Assembly: GCA_003220435.1 (NCBI GenBank)
Contig: QHSL01000008.1
Coordinates: 1 to 39,133 of the forward strand
Direction: 5' to 3'
Source of the DNA: Candidatus Rokuibacteriota bacterium
GTDB taxonomy: Bacteria > Methylomirabilota > Methylomirabilia > Rokubacteriales > CSP1-6
DNA: 39,133 nucleotides
Shown: positions 14,748-21,973 of the stretch, one piece after another
How positions within the stretch are numbered: the stretch's first letter is position 1
Layout of the letters: each line of letters starts with the position of its first letter
Translations under genes and position numbers: made by a program
Notes under the pieces: generated by a model
What the model saw: only the letters and a program-made list of their open reading frames with translations
What the model was told of the DNA's origin: nothing
Databases searched by the model: none

Positions 14748-16163
14748 ATGAGCGACCTCGTCTGGCTCTCCATGGCCGAGCTCGGCCACATGATCTCGAC
14801 GAAGGAGATCTCTCCTCTGGAGGTCGTGCGCGCTCACCTCGACCGCATCGCCGCGCTCGACGGCGGGCTGCGCGCGTTCATCACGGTCTGCGCCGACGGC
14901 GCGCTGCAAGCGGCGCGTGCCGCCGAGACCGACCTGATGGCCGGCAAGGTCGCAGGGCCGCTGCACGGGGTGCCGTGGGCGCCGAAGGACCTCTACGCGA
15001 CGAAGGGAATTCGCACCACCGGCGGATCGAAGATCCTCGCCGAATCGATCCCGTCGGAGGACGCGACGGTCGTGAGCCGCTTGAGCCGGGCCGGCGCCGT
15101 CGTGCTCGGCAAGCTCAACATGCACGAGTTCGCCTACGGGCCCGAGGGGCTCAACGCTCATTACGGCGACGCGCGGAACCCGTGGGATCGAAACGCCCAC
15201 CGGATCGCCGGCGGCTCGTCCTCGGGTTCGGGCGTTGCCGTCGCGGCCGGCCTGGCACCCGGATCGCTCGGCTCCGACACCGGCGGGTCGATCCGGATCC
15301 CGGCCTCGCTGTGCGGGATCACCGGCCTCAAGCCCACCTACGGGCGGGTGAGCCGCGCCGGCGTCCTGCCGCTGTCCTGGTCGATGGACCACGTCGGCCC
15401 GATGACGCGGACGGCGCGTGACTGCGCGCTGATCCTCGGTGCGATCGCCGGCTACGATCCGGCCGATCCGACCACCAGCGTGCTGCCGGTGCCGGACTAT
15501 GCGGCGGCGCTCGGGGGCGAGGTGAGGGGGCTGCGCGTCGGCCTCCTGCGTGCCCACTTCACCGACGTCGCGGCGCCCGAGGTGCGGGCGGCGATCGAAG
15601 CGGCGGCGCGTCGGCTCGAGCTGGCCGGCGCGGTCGTGGACGAGGTGAACCTGACTCAGGTGATCCACGTGGCCGCTGCCTCCTCGGCCATCGTGGCGTC
15701 GGAGGCGGTCGCATACCACGCTGGCTGGATGCGCGCTCGGGCGCAGGACTATCAGCCCGACGTCAGGGAGCGGCTCAGGATCGGCGCGTTCGTCAGCGGC
15801 GCCCACTACGTCCGCGCGCAGCAGGCGCGCGCGCTGGTGCGCCGCGAGGTCGACGACGCGCTCGCGAAGCGCGACGTGCTCCTGGCGCCGGCGACGCCGA
15901 TCGCGGCTCCCGCCGTCGGCGAGCGCGACACCACGCTGGGGGACGGGCCGTCGGACGTCCGGTCGGCGCTCATCCGCCTGACGCGGCCGTTCAACTTCTC
16001 GGGCCATCCCTGCTGCGCGGCGCCCTGCGGCTTCACCGCCGGCGGTCTCCCGATCGGCTTGCAGGTCGTCGGACGGCCGTTCGACGAGGCGACGGTGCTG
16101 CGGGTCGTCGACGCGTACCAGCGGCTCACCGACTGGCACACGCGCCGCCCCGAGCCCGCGTGA
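14748..16163 (+). CDS. Amidase-signature family hydrolase (GatA/AtzE-like)
   Basis: 471 aa. The Ser-cisSer-Lys triad is intact: Lys80 (PWAPKDLY), Ser157 in AGGSSSGSG, and Ser181 in GSDTGGSIRIPAS, with the same 24-residue spacing between serines as in GatA. This supports an active amide hydrolase. The preceding AtzG-like gene suggests a two-subunit enzyme of the AtzE type rather than tRNA amidotransferase, since no gatB is nearby. The ATG at 14748 is two bases after the AtzG-like stop. The substrate could be a biuret- or urea-type compound but is not determined. Confidence 0.82.
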   Translation: MSDLVWLSMAELGHMISTKEISPLEVVRAHLDRIAALDGGLRAFITVCADGALQAARAAETDLMAGKVAGPLHGVPWAPKDLYATKGIRTTGGSKILAESIPSEDATVVSRLSRAGAVVLGKLNMHEFAYGPEGLNAHYGDARNPWDRNAHRIAGGSSSGSGVAVAAGLAPGSLGSDTGGSIRIPASLCGITGLKPTYGRVSRAGVLPLSWSMDHVGPMTRTARDCALILGAIAGYDPADPTTSVLPVPDYAAALGGEVRGLRVGLLRAHFTDVAAPEVRAAIEAAARRLELAGAVVDEVNLTQVIHVAAASSAIVASEAVAYHAGWMRARAQDYQPDVRERLRIGAFVSGAHYVRAQQARALVRREVDDALAKRDVLLAPATPIAAPAVGERDTTLGDGPSDVRSALIRLTRPFNFSGHPCCAAPCGFTAGGLPIGLQVVGRPFDEATVLRVVDAYQRLTDWHTRRPEPA

Positions 16164-16188
16164 GCCACAGGGGTTTCAGGAGGACTCG

Positions 16189-16599
16189 ATGAGCGACGCG
16201 GACCTCGATCGGCGACTCGGCGCGCTCGAGTCGCGCTTCGACCACCTCGAACGGCTCCTCGCCGCGATCCACGACAAGCTCGATCGCGTCGTGCCCCGCG
16301 TGGATGAAGCGAAGCGGGAGCTCCAGGCGTGGGTGACCGAATACGTGTCGTTGCGACTGCAGCAGCTCGTGCCGGAGACGTGCGAGCACCCGGAGCGCGA
16401 AGCAGACGCGGCCGCGGTCGACGGCCCCGTGTTGCCGGGGACGCGCATCCGCTGCACGGACGAGGTCATCAGCCGGCTCGGTCGGATCCCGATTCCGTTC
16501 GTCCGGCAGATGGTCACGCAGAAGGTCGCCGAGACGGCGCGCGCCGAGAACGTCGGCATGGTGGACGTCCCCTTCTTCGAGCGGGCCGCGACCTTCTGA
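16189..16599 (+). CDS. PCP_red-domain protein with N-terminal coiled coil; UGA stop may be recoded
   Basis: 136 aa to the first TGA. Residues 1-55 form a charged coiled coil (LGALESRFDHLERLLAAI). The C-terminal half, TDEVISRLGRIPIPFVRQM then VAETARAENVGMVDVPFF, resembles the PCP_red helical domain found at the end of protochlorophyllide reductase BchB and in small stand-alone proteins. AGGAGG precedes the ATG by 5 nt. After TGA (16597-16599) the same frame continues for 25 codons to TAG 16675-16677 with 22 of 25 codons ending in G or C. A strong hairpin begins 6 nt after the TGA. The full read-through product would be 162 residues with residue 137 as selenocysteine. No function is known. Confidence 0.65.
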   Translation: MSDADLDRRLGALESRFDHLERLLAAIHDKLDRVVPRVDEAKRELQAWVTEYVSLRLQQLVPETCEHPEREADAAAVDGPVLPGTRIRCTDEVISRLGRIPIPFVRQMVTQKVAETARAENVGMVDVPFFERAATF

Positions 16600-16601
16600 C
16601 A

Positions 16602-16952
16602 GTGCAAGCTCTCGGGGGAGGATCTCCTGAGCTTCGATCACTGGACGCAGCACGTGCTGGAAGGGCCGCGGCTGTAGACGAGCCCATCCGCATCCCGATC
16701 GAGGATGCGCTGGATCTCCACGCGTTCGCGCCGCGCGACATCCCGTCGGTCGTCGACGAGTACCTGGAGGCAGCCTTCGCGCGGGGGTTCAGCGAGGTCC
16801 GACTCATCCACGGCCGGGGCGTCGGTGTCCAGCGGAGGATCGTCCAGGCGGTGGTCGCCCGACACCCTCGGGTTGTCGGCTATGCGGACGCGCCGCCGGA
16901 GCGCGGGGGCGCCGGCGCCACGCTGGTTCGACTTCGTCCCCGCTCCGGCTGA
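16602..16952 (+). CDS. Smr-domain protein (start uncertain)
   Basis: The Smr fold is clear in the last 85 residues: IPIEDALDLHAFAP holds the DLH motif, and EVRLIHGRGVGVQRRIV is the HGxGxG nucleic-acid/nuclease motif. Stand-alone Smr proteins bind or cut branched nucleic acids. The GTG at 16602 is the only standard in-frame start, but the codons from there to 16673 have low GC3 while the other frame has high GC3. True Smr coding therefore seems to begin around 16674, where no start codon exists (GTA overlapping the TAG of the upstream frame). Frameshifting, a non-standard start, or initiation at the GTG are all possible. It converges with the methyltransferase gene. Confidence 0.7.
   Translation: MQALGGGSPELRSLDAARAGRAAAVDEPIRIPIEDALDLHAFAPRDIPSVVDEYLEAAFARGFSEVRLIHGRGVGVQRRIVQAVVARHPRVVGYADAPPERGGAGATLVRLRPRSG
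16606..16634 (+). promoter_or_regulatory. Hairpin immediately after an in-frame TGA, SECIS-like
   Basis: AAGCTC (16606-16611) pairs with GAGCTT (16629-16634). After a one-sided TCGG bulge, GGGAG (16616-16620) pairs with CTCCT (16624-16628), including one G-U. The loop is GAT. The loop begins 21 nt after the TGA and its first base is G, which satisfies the general bacterial SECIS description as I know it. No T-tract follows. Confidence 0.45.
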
Positions 16953-16987
16953 GCGAAGGCCGCCGGCCGCGCGTCCGTTCGCGGGCG

Positions 16988-17764
16988 TCAGTCGCGCTCG
17001 GCGCGCAGCAGAATCTGCCGGTCGTTGAAGGACTCGACGCGCTCTGCCGTGAGCTTGAAGTCGAACGCGGCACGGCAGCGCTCGGGTGCTCCTCGCACGA
17101 AGGCCTCGAGCTGGCTGCGCGCCTCGGGGGTCATCCGCATGCGGCCGGTCCACTCGTCCCACTCACGGATCTTCCGGATGACGACGTCCTCCATCACGGT
17201 CAGACCCGCCGCTCTCAGGAACGCTTTCCACTCCGCGGCCCGATAGCTGCGCACGTGCGACGGGTCGCGTCGCCGCTCGACCTCCGACATGAACGCGCTC
17301 GCCTCGGAATCGTCGTGACCGAGAATGTCCTGCAGCAGGAGCGCCCCGCCCGGGCGGAGGACCCGCTGGATCTGGCGGACCGCGGCCGCGACGTCGGCGA
17401 AGTGGTGGGCCGCAGTGCGGCAGGTGACGACGTCGAACGAGCCATCAGTGAACGGCAGGCTCGACGCGTCGCCGGCGACGAACACGACGTTGGCGGCGGC
17501 GCGCGTACGCACGTGCTCCCGGGCGGCTCGGAGCATCGGCTCGGTCAGATCGAGCGCCACGACCCGGCGCGCGATCCCCCCGAACAGGAGCGCGGTGTGG
17601 CCGCCGCCCGTCGCGAGGTCGAGGACCCGATCGCGGCGCCGCGCCGCGCCCCAGGCCAACAGCCGATCGAGATCCTCGCCGGCGGCATGACCGGCGCTCG
17701 CCACGTACGCCGCGGCACTGCCCCCGAATTGCGCCTGAACGCGGCGCGCGTGCGCCTCGCTCAC
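16988..17764 (-). CDS. SAM-dependent class I methyltransferase
   Basis: 258 aa. Motif I is VLDLATGGGHTALLF, followed by VVALDLTEPML (acidic end of strand 2), GDASSLPFTDGSFDVVTCR (motif II/III region) and LRPGGALLLQD. This matches the UbiE/Methyltransf_11 type acting on small molecules. The GTG start at 17764 overlaps the stop of the preceding small gene (GTGA at 17764-17761), so the two are translationally coupled. Substrate unknown; no quinone or cofactor genes lie nearby. Confidence 0.75.
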   Translation of the reverse strand: MSEAHARRVQAQFGGSAAAYVASAGHAAGEDLDRLLAWGAARRRDRVLDLATGGGHTALLFGGIARRVVALDLTEPMLRAAREHVRTRAAANVVFVAGDASSLPFTDGSFDVVTCRTAAHHFADVAAAVRQIQRVLRPGGALLLQDILGHDDSEASAFMSEVERRRDPSHVRSYRAAEWKAFLRAAGLTVMEDVVIRKIREWDEWTGRMRMTPEARSQLEAFVRGAPERCRAAFDFKLTAERVESFNDRQILLRAERD

Positions 17765-17937
17765 TTCTTTCGCGCCCGCTCGGCGAGCTGACGGAGCAGA
17801 AAGTCGGCGTCGAGCGGGGAGAGGTCGAAACGGCGCGACGCCTCGTCGACGAGCTTGATCCGGTCGGCGCTCGGGTTGTCGAGGAGCTGGTCGTCGATCC
17901 ACTTCACGGCCTGCGTGATCGGCGCTTCACCCGCCAT
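17761..17937 (-). CDS. Small conserved-looking hypothetical protein
   Basis: 58 aa, soluble and highly charged, predicted helical: VKWIDDQLLDNPSADRIKLVDEASRRF then SPLDADFLLRQLAERARKK. Not recognised. The frame is supported by AGGGAG 7 nt before the ATG, by high GC3, and by the GTGA overlap with the methyltransferase gene. Confidence 0.55.
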   Translation of the reverse strand: MAGEAPITQAVKWIDDQLLDNPSADRIKLVDEASRRFDLSPLDADFLLRQLAERARKK

Positions 17938-18052
17938 GCGGGTCTCCCTTTCTCGTGACCGCCAGGCGTGTCGGCGGCTCGTGTACATGGTCGAATCGAT
18001 GGTGCGCGGCCATTGTACCCGGCGCGGGGGGCGGACGCCCTCGTGGCGGCAC

Positions 18053-18114
18053 ATTGGCCTAACGCGATCAGGCCAATTGGTCCTTGACGACGAACCGAAT
18101 CGGGCCAAAATGGC
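18053..18114. promoter_or_regulatory. Cluster of GGCCAA inverted repeats, candidate PdxR operator
   Basis: ATTGGCC (18053-18059) and GGCCAAT (18071-18077) form a perfect inverted repeat with 11 bp between. A second palindromic element, GCCAAAATGGC, lies at 18104-18114. The GGCCAA half-sites at 18071 and 18103 are 32 bp apart, about three helical turns. The last element overlaps the -10 box of the mocR/pdxR promoter, which fits autoregulation. Confidence 0.5.
18084..18111 (+). promoter_or_regulatory. Predicted promoter of pdxR
   Basis: TTGACG at 18084-18089, 16-bp spacer, CAAAAT at 18106-18111. The -10 region sits inside the third GGCCAA element. A GGGAGGGG stretch (18117-18124) follows before the GTG. 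Confidence 0.4.
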
Positions 18115-18135
18115 TTGGGAGGGGACAGAACGAGC

Positions 18136-19668
18136 GTGAACATCCCGCTGGACCGCGACAATCCCACGGCGCTGCCACGGCAGATCCATGCCCACCTGGA
18201 GCGGTTGATCCGCGAGCGGCTCTTGACGCCGGGCACGAAGCTGCCGGCCACGCGCGAGCTCGCGCAACAGCTCGGCGTCAACCGCGGCACCGTGGCGCTC
18301 GCCTACGAGGAGCTGGTGGCGGCCGGTTGGGCGCGCGCCCACGTGGGGCAGGGGACGTTCGTCGCGGAGCGGGCCGCGGGCGCCGGCGCCCCGGCGGCGG
18401 CCGCGGACGCCGCGCCGCTCGTCGCCCTCGACTGGTCGGGGCTCTTCTCGCGCAACGCGCAGATCCTCGGCGCCGACGACGAGCGCTGGCGCGCGGTGAC
18501 GCCCATCCCGTCAAGCGGGACCGTCGTGTCCTTCGCCGGGGGCATGCCGGACAGCGGCCTCTTCCCCACCGACGCGTTCCGCCGCGTACTGAACCAGGTC
18601 ATCCGCGAGGAAGGCGCGGCGCTGCTGCAGTACTACCCGGCCGGCGGCTATCCTCCGCTCCGCCGCTACCTGTCGACCTACTTACTGAGATTCGGCCTGG
18701 AGGCGCGGCCGGAGGAGATCCTGATCGTCAACGGCTCGCAGCAGGGATTCGACCTGATCGCCCGCACCCTGATCGATCCCGGGGACTTCGTGGCGATCGA
18801 GCAGCCGACGTATCCGCGAGCGATGCAGGTGTTCCGGTCGTTCGGCGCGCAGCTGCTCAGCGTGCCGTGGGACGGCACGGGCCCGCGCGCCGAGGTCTTC
18901 GAGCGGCTGCTGGAGCGCCACACCCCGAAGCTCTTCTACTGCCAGCCCAGCGCCCACAATCCGACGGGCCTGGCGGTGTCGCCGGAGACGGCGCGCCGTC
19001 TCCTCGAGGCGGCGGCGCGCCACCAGGTACCGATCGTCGAGGACGGCTTCGACGGCAGCCTCTACTACGGCGATGCGCCGAGCCTGCCGCTCAAGGCTAT
19101 CGACCGCGGCGGCGTCGTCATCTACATCGGCACGTTCTCCAAGATCCTCTTCCCCGGGCTGCGGCTCGGCTGGCTCGTCGGTCCACGACCCATCCTCGAG
19201 AGGCTCCAGGCGGCCAAGCAGCTCGCCGACCTCCACACGAGCGCGCTCATCCAGGCCGCGGTGCATCGCTTCTGCGAGCGCAAGCTCCTCGACCGTCACG
19301 CCGTCCGGGTCGCGACGGAGTACGCGCGCCGTCGCTCGCTGCTGCTGGCGGCGCTGAGGCGCCGCATGCCGCCCGAGGTCAGCTGGACGGAGCCGCAGGG
19401 CGGATTCTCGCTGCTCGTCACGCTGCCGCCGGGCATAGACGCGGGCGCGCTTTTGCCTCAGGCGGTCGAGCGGGGCGTCGCCTTCGCCCCAGGCGCGCCC
19501 TTCTTCGTGGACGGGAGCGGCCAGCGCACGCTGCGCCTCTCGTTCTCCTCGGTGCCGGCCGGGCGGATCGACGAGGGCGTGCGACGACTCGCCGAAGCGA
19601 TAAAATCTGCGCGCAGCCGGCTCCGGGGCCGGGAGCGGGAGGAGCGCGCGGCGGTACCCGTGGTGTGA
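18136..19668 (+). CDS. pdxR: MocR/GntR-family regulator with aminotransferase domain, PdxR-like
   Basis: 510 aa. The N-terminal GntR winged helix spans about residues 1-75 (LPRQIHAHLERLI; LGVNRGTVALAYEEL). A variable linker leads to a fold-type I aminotransferase domain: SAHNPTG, an Asp in VEDGFDGSLYY, and the PLP Lys336 in GTFSKILFPGLRLGW. MocR proteins named PdxR sense PLP and control pdxST. The gene lies 74 bp upstream of pdxS on the same strand, so that role is likely here. GTG 18136 was chosen because the homologous region begins NIPLDRDNP and a G-rich ribosome-binding site lies upstream; TTG 18115 is the alternative. Confidence 0.82.
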   Translation: MNIPLDRDNPTALPRQIHAHLERLIRERLLTPGTKLPATRELAQQLGVNRGTVALAYEELVAAGWARAHVGQGTFVAERAAGAGAPAAAADAAPLVALDWSGLFSRNAQILGADDERWRAVTPIPSSGTVVSFAGGMPDSGLFPTDAFRRVLNQVIREEGAALLQYYPAGGYPPLRRYLSTYLLRFGLEARPEEILIVNGSQQGFDLIARTLIDPGDFVAIEQPTYPRAMQVFRSFGAQLLSVPWDGTGPRAEVFERLLERHTPKLFYCQPSAHNPTGLAVSPETARRLLEAAARHQVPIVEDGFDGSLYYGDAPSLPLKAIDRGGVVIYIGTFSKILFPGLRLGWLVGPRPILERLQAAKQLADLHTSALIQAAVHRFCERKLLDRHAVRVATEYARRRSLLLAALRRRMPPEVSWTEPQGGFSLLVTLPPGIDAGALLPQAVERGVAFAPGAPFFVDGSGQRTLRLSFSSVPAGRIDEGVRRLAEAIKSARSRLRGREREERAAVPVV

Positions 19669-19669
19669 A

Positions 19670-19703
19670 GGGCTGACTGCCCGAACGTCGGGCGCCGGAG
19701 CCC
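19670..19703 (+). other. Stem-loop in the pdxR-pdxS gap
   Basis: An outer stem GGGCT/AGCCC (19670-19674 with 19699-19703) encloses a perfect hairpin GCCCGA-ACG-TCGGGC (19679-19693). No T-tract follows, so a terminator is unlikely. It could stabilise or process the pdxR-pdxS transcript. Confidence 0.4.
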
Positions 19704-19742
19704 TGCGAAGGTGCCCCGACGGCAGATAAAAGGAGACCACAC

Positions 19743-20639
19743 ATGTCGGACTTGAACGGACTGCGGATCGCGGACAAGAAGCACATCGGCCTCGCCGAGA
19801 TGCTCAAGGGCGGGGTCATCATGGACGTCACCAACGCCGAGCAGGCGAAGATCGCCGAGGACGCCGGCGCGGCCGCGGTCATGGCGCTCGAGCGCGTGCC
19901 CTCCGACATCCGCCGAGACGGCGGCGTCGCGCGGATGTCCCCCGTGAAGAAGATCAAGGAGATCCAGAAGGCGGTGACGATCCCGGTCATGGCGAAGGCG
20001 CGCATCGGCCACTTCGTCGAGGCGCAGATCCTCGAGGCGCTCGGCGTCGACTACATCGACGAATCGGAGGTGCTGACGCCGGCCGACGAGCACTTCCACA
20101 TCGACAAGTTCGCGTTCCGTATTCCCTTCGTCTGCGGCTGCCGCGATCTGGGCGAGGCGCTTCGTCGCATAGGCGAAGGCGCGGCGATGATCCGGACCAA
20201 GGGCGAGGCGGGCTCCGGCAACATCGTCGAGGCCGTCCGTCACATGCGCGCGGTCGTCTCGGGCATCCGGCGCCTCACCACGCTCTCACCCGAGGAACTG
20301 ATGACCGAGGCGAAGAACCTCGGCGCGCCGTACGAGCTCCTGCGCTGGGTGGCCAAGGCCGGCAAGCTCCCGGTGCCCAACTTCTCGGCCGGCGGGATCG
20401 CGACACCGGCGGACGCCGCGCTCATGATGCAGCTCGGCGCCGAGGCCGTGTTCGTCGGCTCCGGGATCTTCAAGTCGAGCGACCCGGCGAAGCGGGCGAA
20501 GGCCATCGTGCAGGCGACGACCCACTTCAAGGACCCGGACGTGCTGGCGCGGGTCAGCGAGGAGCTCGGCGACGCGATGGTCGGCATCGAGACCTCGAAA
20601 CTCGCCGAGAAGGATCTGCTTCAGACAAGAGGATGGTAG
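19743..20639 (+). CDS. pdxS: Pyridoxal 5'-phosphate synthase subunit PdxS
   Basis: 298 aa, full length. This (beta/alpha)8 barrel makes PLP from ribose 5-phosphate, glyceraldehyde 3-phosphate and ammonia. Lys85 in [11 protein letters not shown] and Lys153 in [10 protein letters not shown] are the two lysines that carry substrate adducts. The [17 protein letters not shown] and [19 protein letters not shown] segments are family signatures. AAGGAG precedes the ATG by about 8 nt. It is followed by pdxT, which supplies ammonia, so this organism uses the DXP-independent B6 pathway. Confidence 0.97.
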   Translation: MSDLNGLRIADKKHIGLAEMLKGGVIMDVTNAEQAKIAEDAGAAAVMALERVPSDIRRDGGVARMSPVKKIKEIQKAVTIPVMAKARIGHFVEAQILEALGVDYIDESEVLTPADEHFHIDKFAFRIPFVCGCRDLGEALRRIGEGAAMIRTKGEAGSGNIVEAVRHMRAVVSGIRRLTTLSPEELMTEAKNLGAPYELLRWVAKAGKLPVPNFSAGGIATPADAALMMQLGAEAVFVGSGIFKSSDPAKRAKAIVQATTHFKDPDVLARVSEELGDAMVGIETSKLAEKDLLQTRGW

Positions 20640-20664
20640 GGCGAGCCGCAGGCGAGGCGAGTCT

Positions 20665-21261
20665 ATGAACGAGATGCGGGTCGGCGTTCTCGCCCTCCAG
20701 GGCGACTTCGGGCTTCACGCGAAGGCGCTCGAGAAGTGCGGCGTCGAGGCGGCGGAGGTGCGCAAGCCCGTCGAGCTCGACGCCGTCGAGGGGCTGGTCA
20801 TCCCCGGGGGCGAGTCCACGACCCTGCTCAAGCTCATCGAGGCATGGGACTTCGTGCCGGCGATCGAGAAGTTCCACCGCGCCGGCAAGCCGCTCTTCGG
20901 CACCTGCGCGGGGCTCATCATCCTGGCGCGCGAGGTCGAGAGCCCGAGACAGTTCTCGCTCGGGCTCATCGACGTCGCCGTCGAGCGCAACGCCTACGGG
21001 CGCCAGCGCGAGTCGTTCGAGGCCCCGGGGGTCGCGCGGCTCGACGGCGTCGACACTCGAATCGAGATGTTCTTCATCAGGGCGCCGCGGATCCGCCGCG
21101 TGGGCCCCACGGTTCAGGTGCTCGCCGAGCACCGAGGGGAGCCGGTGATGGCGCGGCAGGGCAGCGTCCTGGTGGCGACGTTTCATCCCGAGCTGACCGA
21201 CAGCACGGCGATCCACCGGTACTTCTGCGGCATGGTGGGCCACCCCCGGGTCGCCGCGTGA
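20665..21261 (+). CDS. pdxT: Pyridoxal 5'-phosphate synthase glutaminase subunit PdxT
   Basis: 198 aa class I glutamine amidotransferase. PGGEST binds glutamine; the triad is Cys81 (FGTCAGL), His174 and Glu176 (TFHPELT). It hydrolyses glutamine and channels ammonia to PdxS. It begins 25 bp after pdxS and overlaps the next gene by GTGA. Confidence 0.95.
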   Translation: MNEMRVGVLALQGDFGLHAKALEKCGVEAAEVRKPVELDAVEGLVIPGGESTTLLKLIEAWDFVPAIEKFHRAGKPLFGTCAGLIILAREVESPRQFSLGLIDVAVERNAYGRQRESFEAPGVARLDGVDTRIEMFFIRAPRIRRVGPTVQVLAEHRGEPVMARQGSVLVATFHPELTDSTAIHRYFCGMVGHPRVAA

Positions 21262-21878
21262 TCTTCCACGACTACTACTCGAACATCGCGCGCCCCGAGG
21301 TCGACCGCTTCGTCCAGGCTCAGGAGCTGGCACGCCTCGTCACGGTGGGCGACGAGGCGCTGCCACACGTGGGCTTGTATCCTTTCGTCTACGACGGGAA
21401 AAGCATCGAGCTTCACCTGGTTAGGGCCGATGAGCAGATCCAGGACTTGAAGGCCCGCCCGCGCTGCGTGCTCGAGGTCGACGAGGTCCTGGCGGTGATC
21501 CCGTCATACTGGGTCCACGCCGAGTACGGGGGATCGGCGACCGCCTATCACCGCACGGTCATTTTCGAGTGCACGGCTCACGTCTCGGAGGACCCGGCGG
21601 CGGTGGCGGCGCAGCAGCTGAAGCTCCTGGCGCGCTATCAGCCCGAAGGCGGCTTCAGACCTCTCGACCCGCACGATCCACTGTACCGGCCCGCGATGGC
21701 CCAGCTGGCCGCGGTGACGCTCGACATCACCCACTGGCGCGCCAAGTTCAAGTTGGGGCAAAATCGCCCGGCGGAGGCGCGGCGACGCGTGATCACCGAG
21801 CTCCGCAAGCGCGGACGCCCGGCCGACGGGCGTGCCGCCGACGCACTGCAGTGGACGATCGACTCCAGCGGACGGTAA
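21258..21878 (+). CDS. FMN-binding split-barrel protein (PaiB/PNPOx-like)
   Basis: 206 aa from the GTG overlapping the pdxT stop (GTGA at 21258-21261). YPFVYDGKSIELHLVRADEQ, then RPRCVLEVDEVLAVIPSYWV and EYGGSATAYHRTVIFE, match the flavin split-barrel fold shared by PaiB-type regulators and pyridoxine-phosphate oxidases. The tail (residues about 150-206) is basic and helical. Coupling to pdxT suggests a link to B6 metabolism, possibly oxidation of pyridoxamine or pyridoxine phosphate, but the specific PdxH substrate residues were not identified. A general flavin- or haem-binding protein is equally possible. Confidence 0.6.
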   Translation: MIFHDYYSNIARPEVDRFVQAQELARLVTVGDEALPHVGLYPFVYDGKSIELHLVRADEQIQDLKARPRCVLEVDEVLAVIPSYWVHAEYGGSATAYHRTVIFECTAHVSEDPAAVAAQQLKLLARYQPEGGFRPLDPHDPLYRPAMAQLAAVTLDITHWRAKFKLGQNRPAEARRRVITELRKRGRPADGRAADALQWTIDSSGR

Positions 21879-21903
21879 TGCAGACCCGCGGCGAGCAACG
21901 GCC

Positions 21904-21942
21904 GTGCGCGCTGCACGCCGCCGCGGGGCTGGGCCCCGCCGG
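21904..21942 (+). repeat. 39-bp palindrome-bearing dispersed repeat, copy 2
   Basis: Same orientation and length as 8698-8736, 36 of 39 identical, with the identical hairpin core at 21923-21939. It lies in the 95-bp gap before the PcaD-like gene. Confidence 0.6.
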
Positions 21943-21973
21943 ACGAGGCCGGCTACTAACGGAGGATGGCGCC

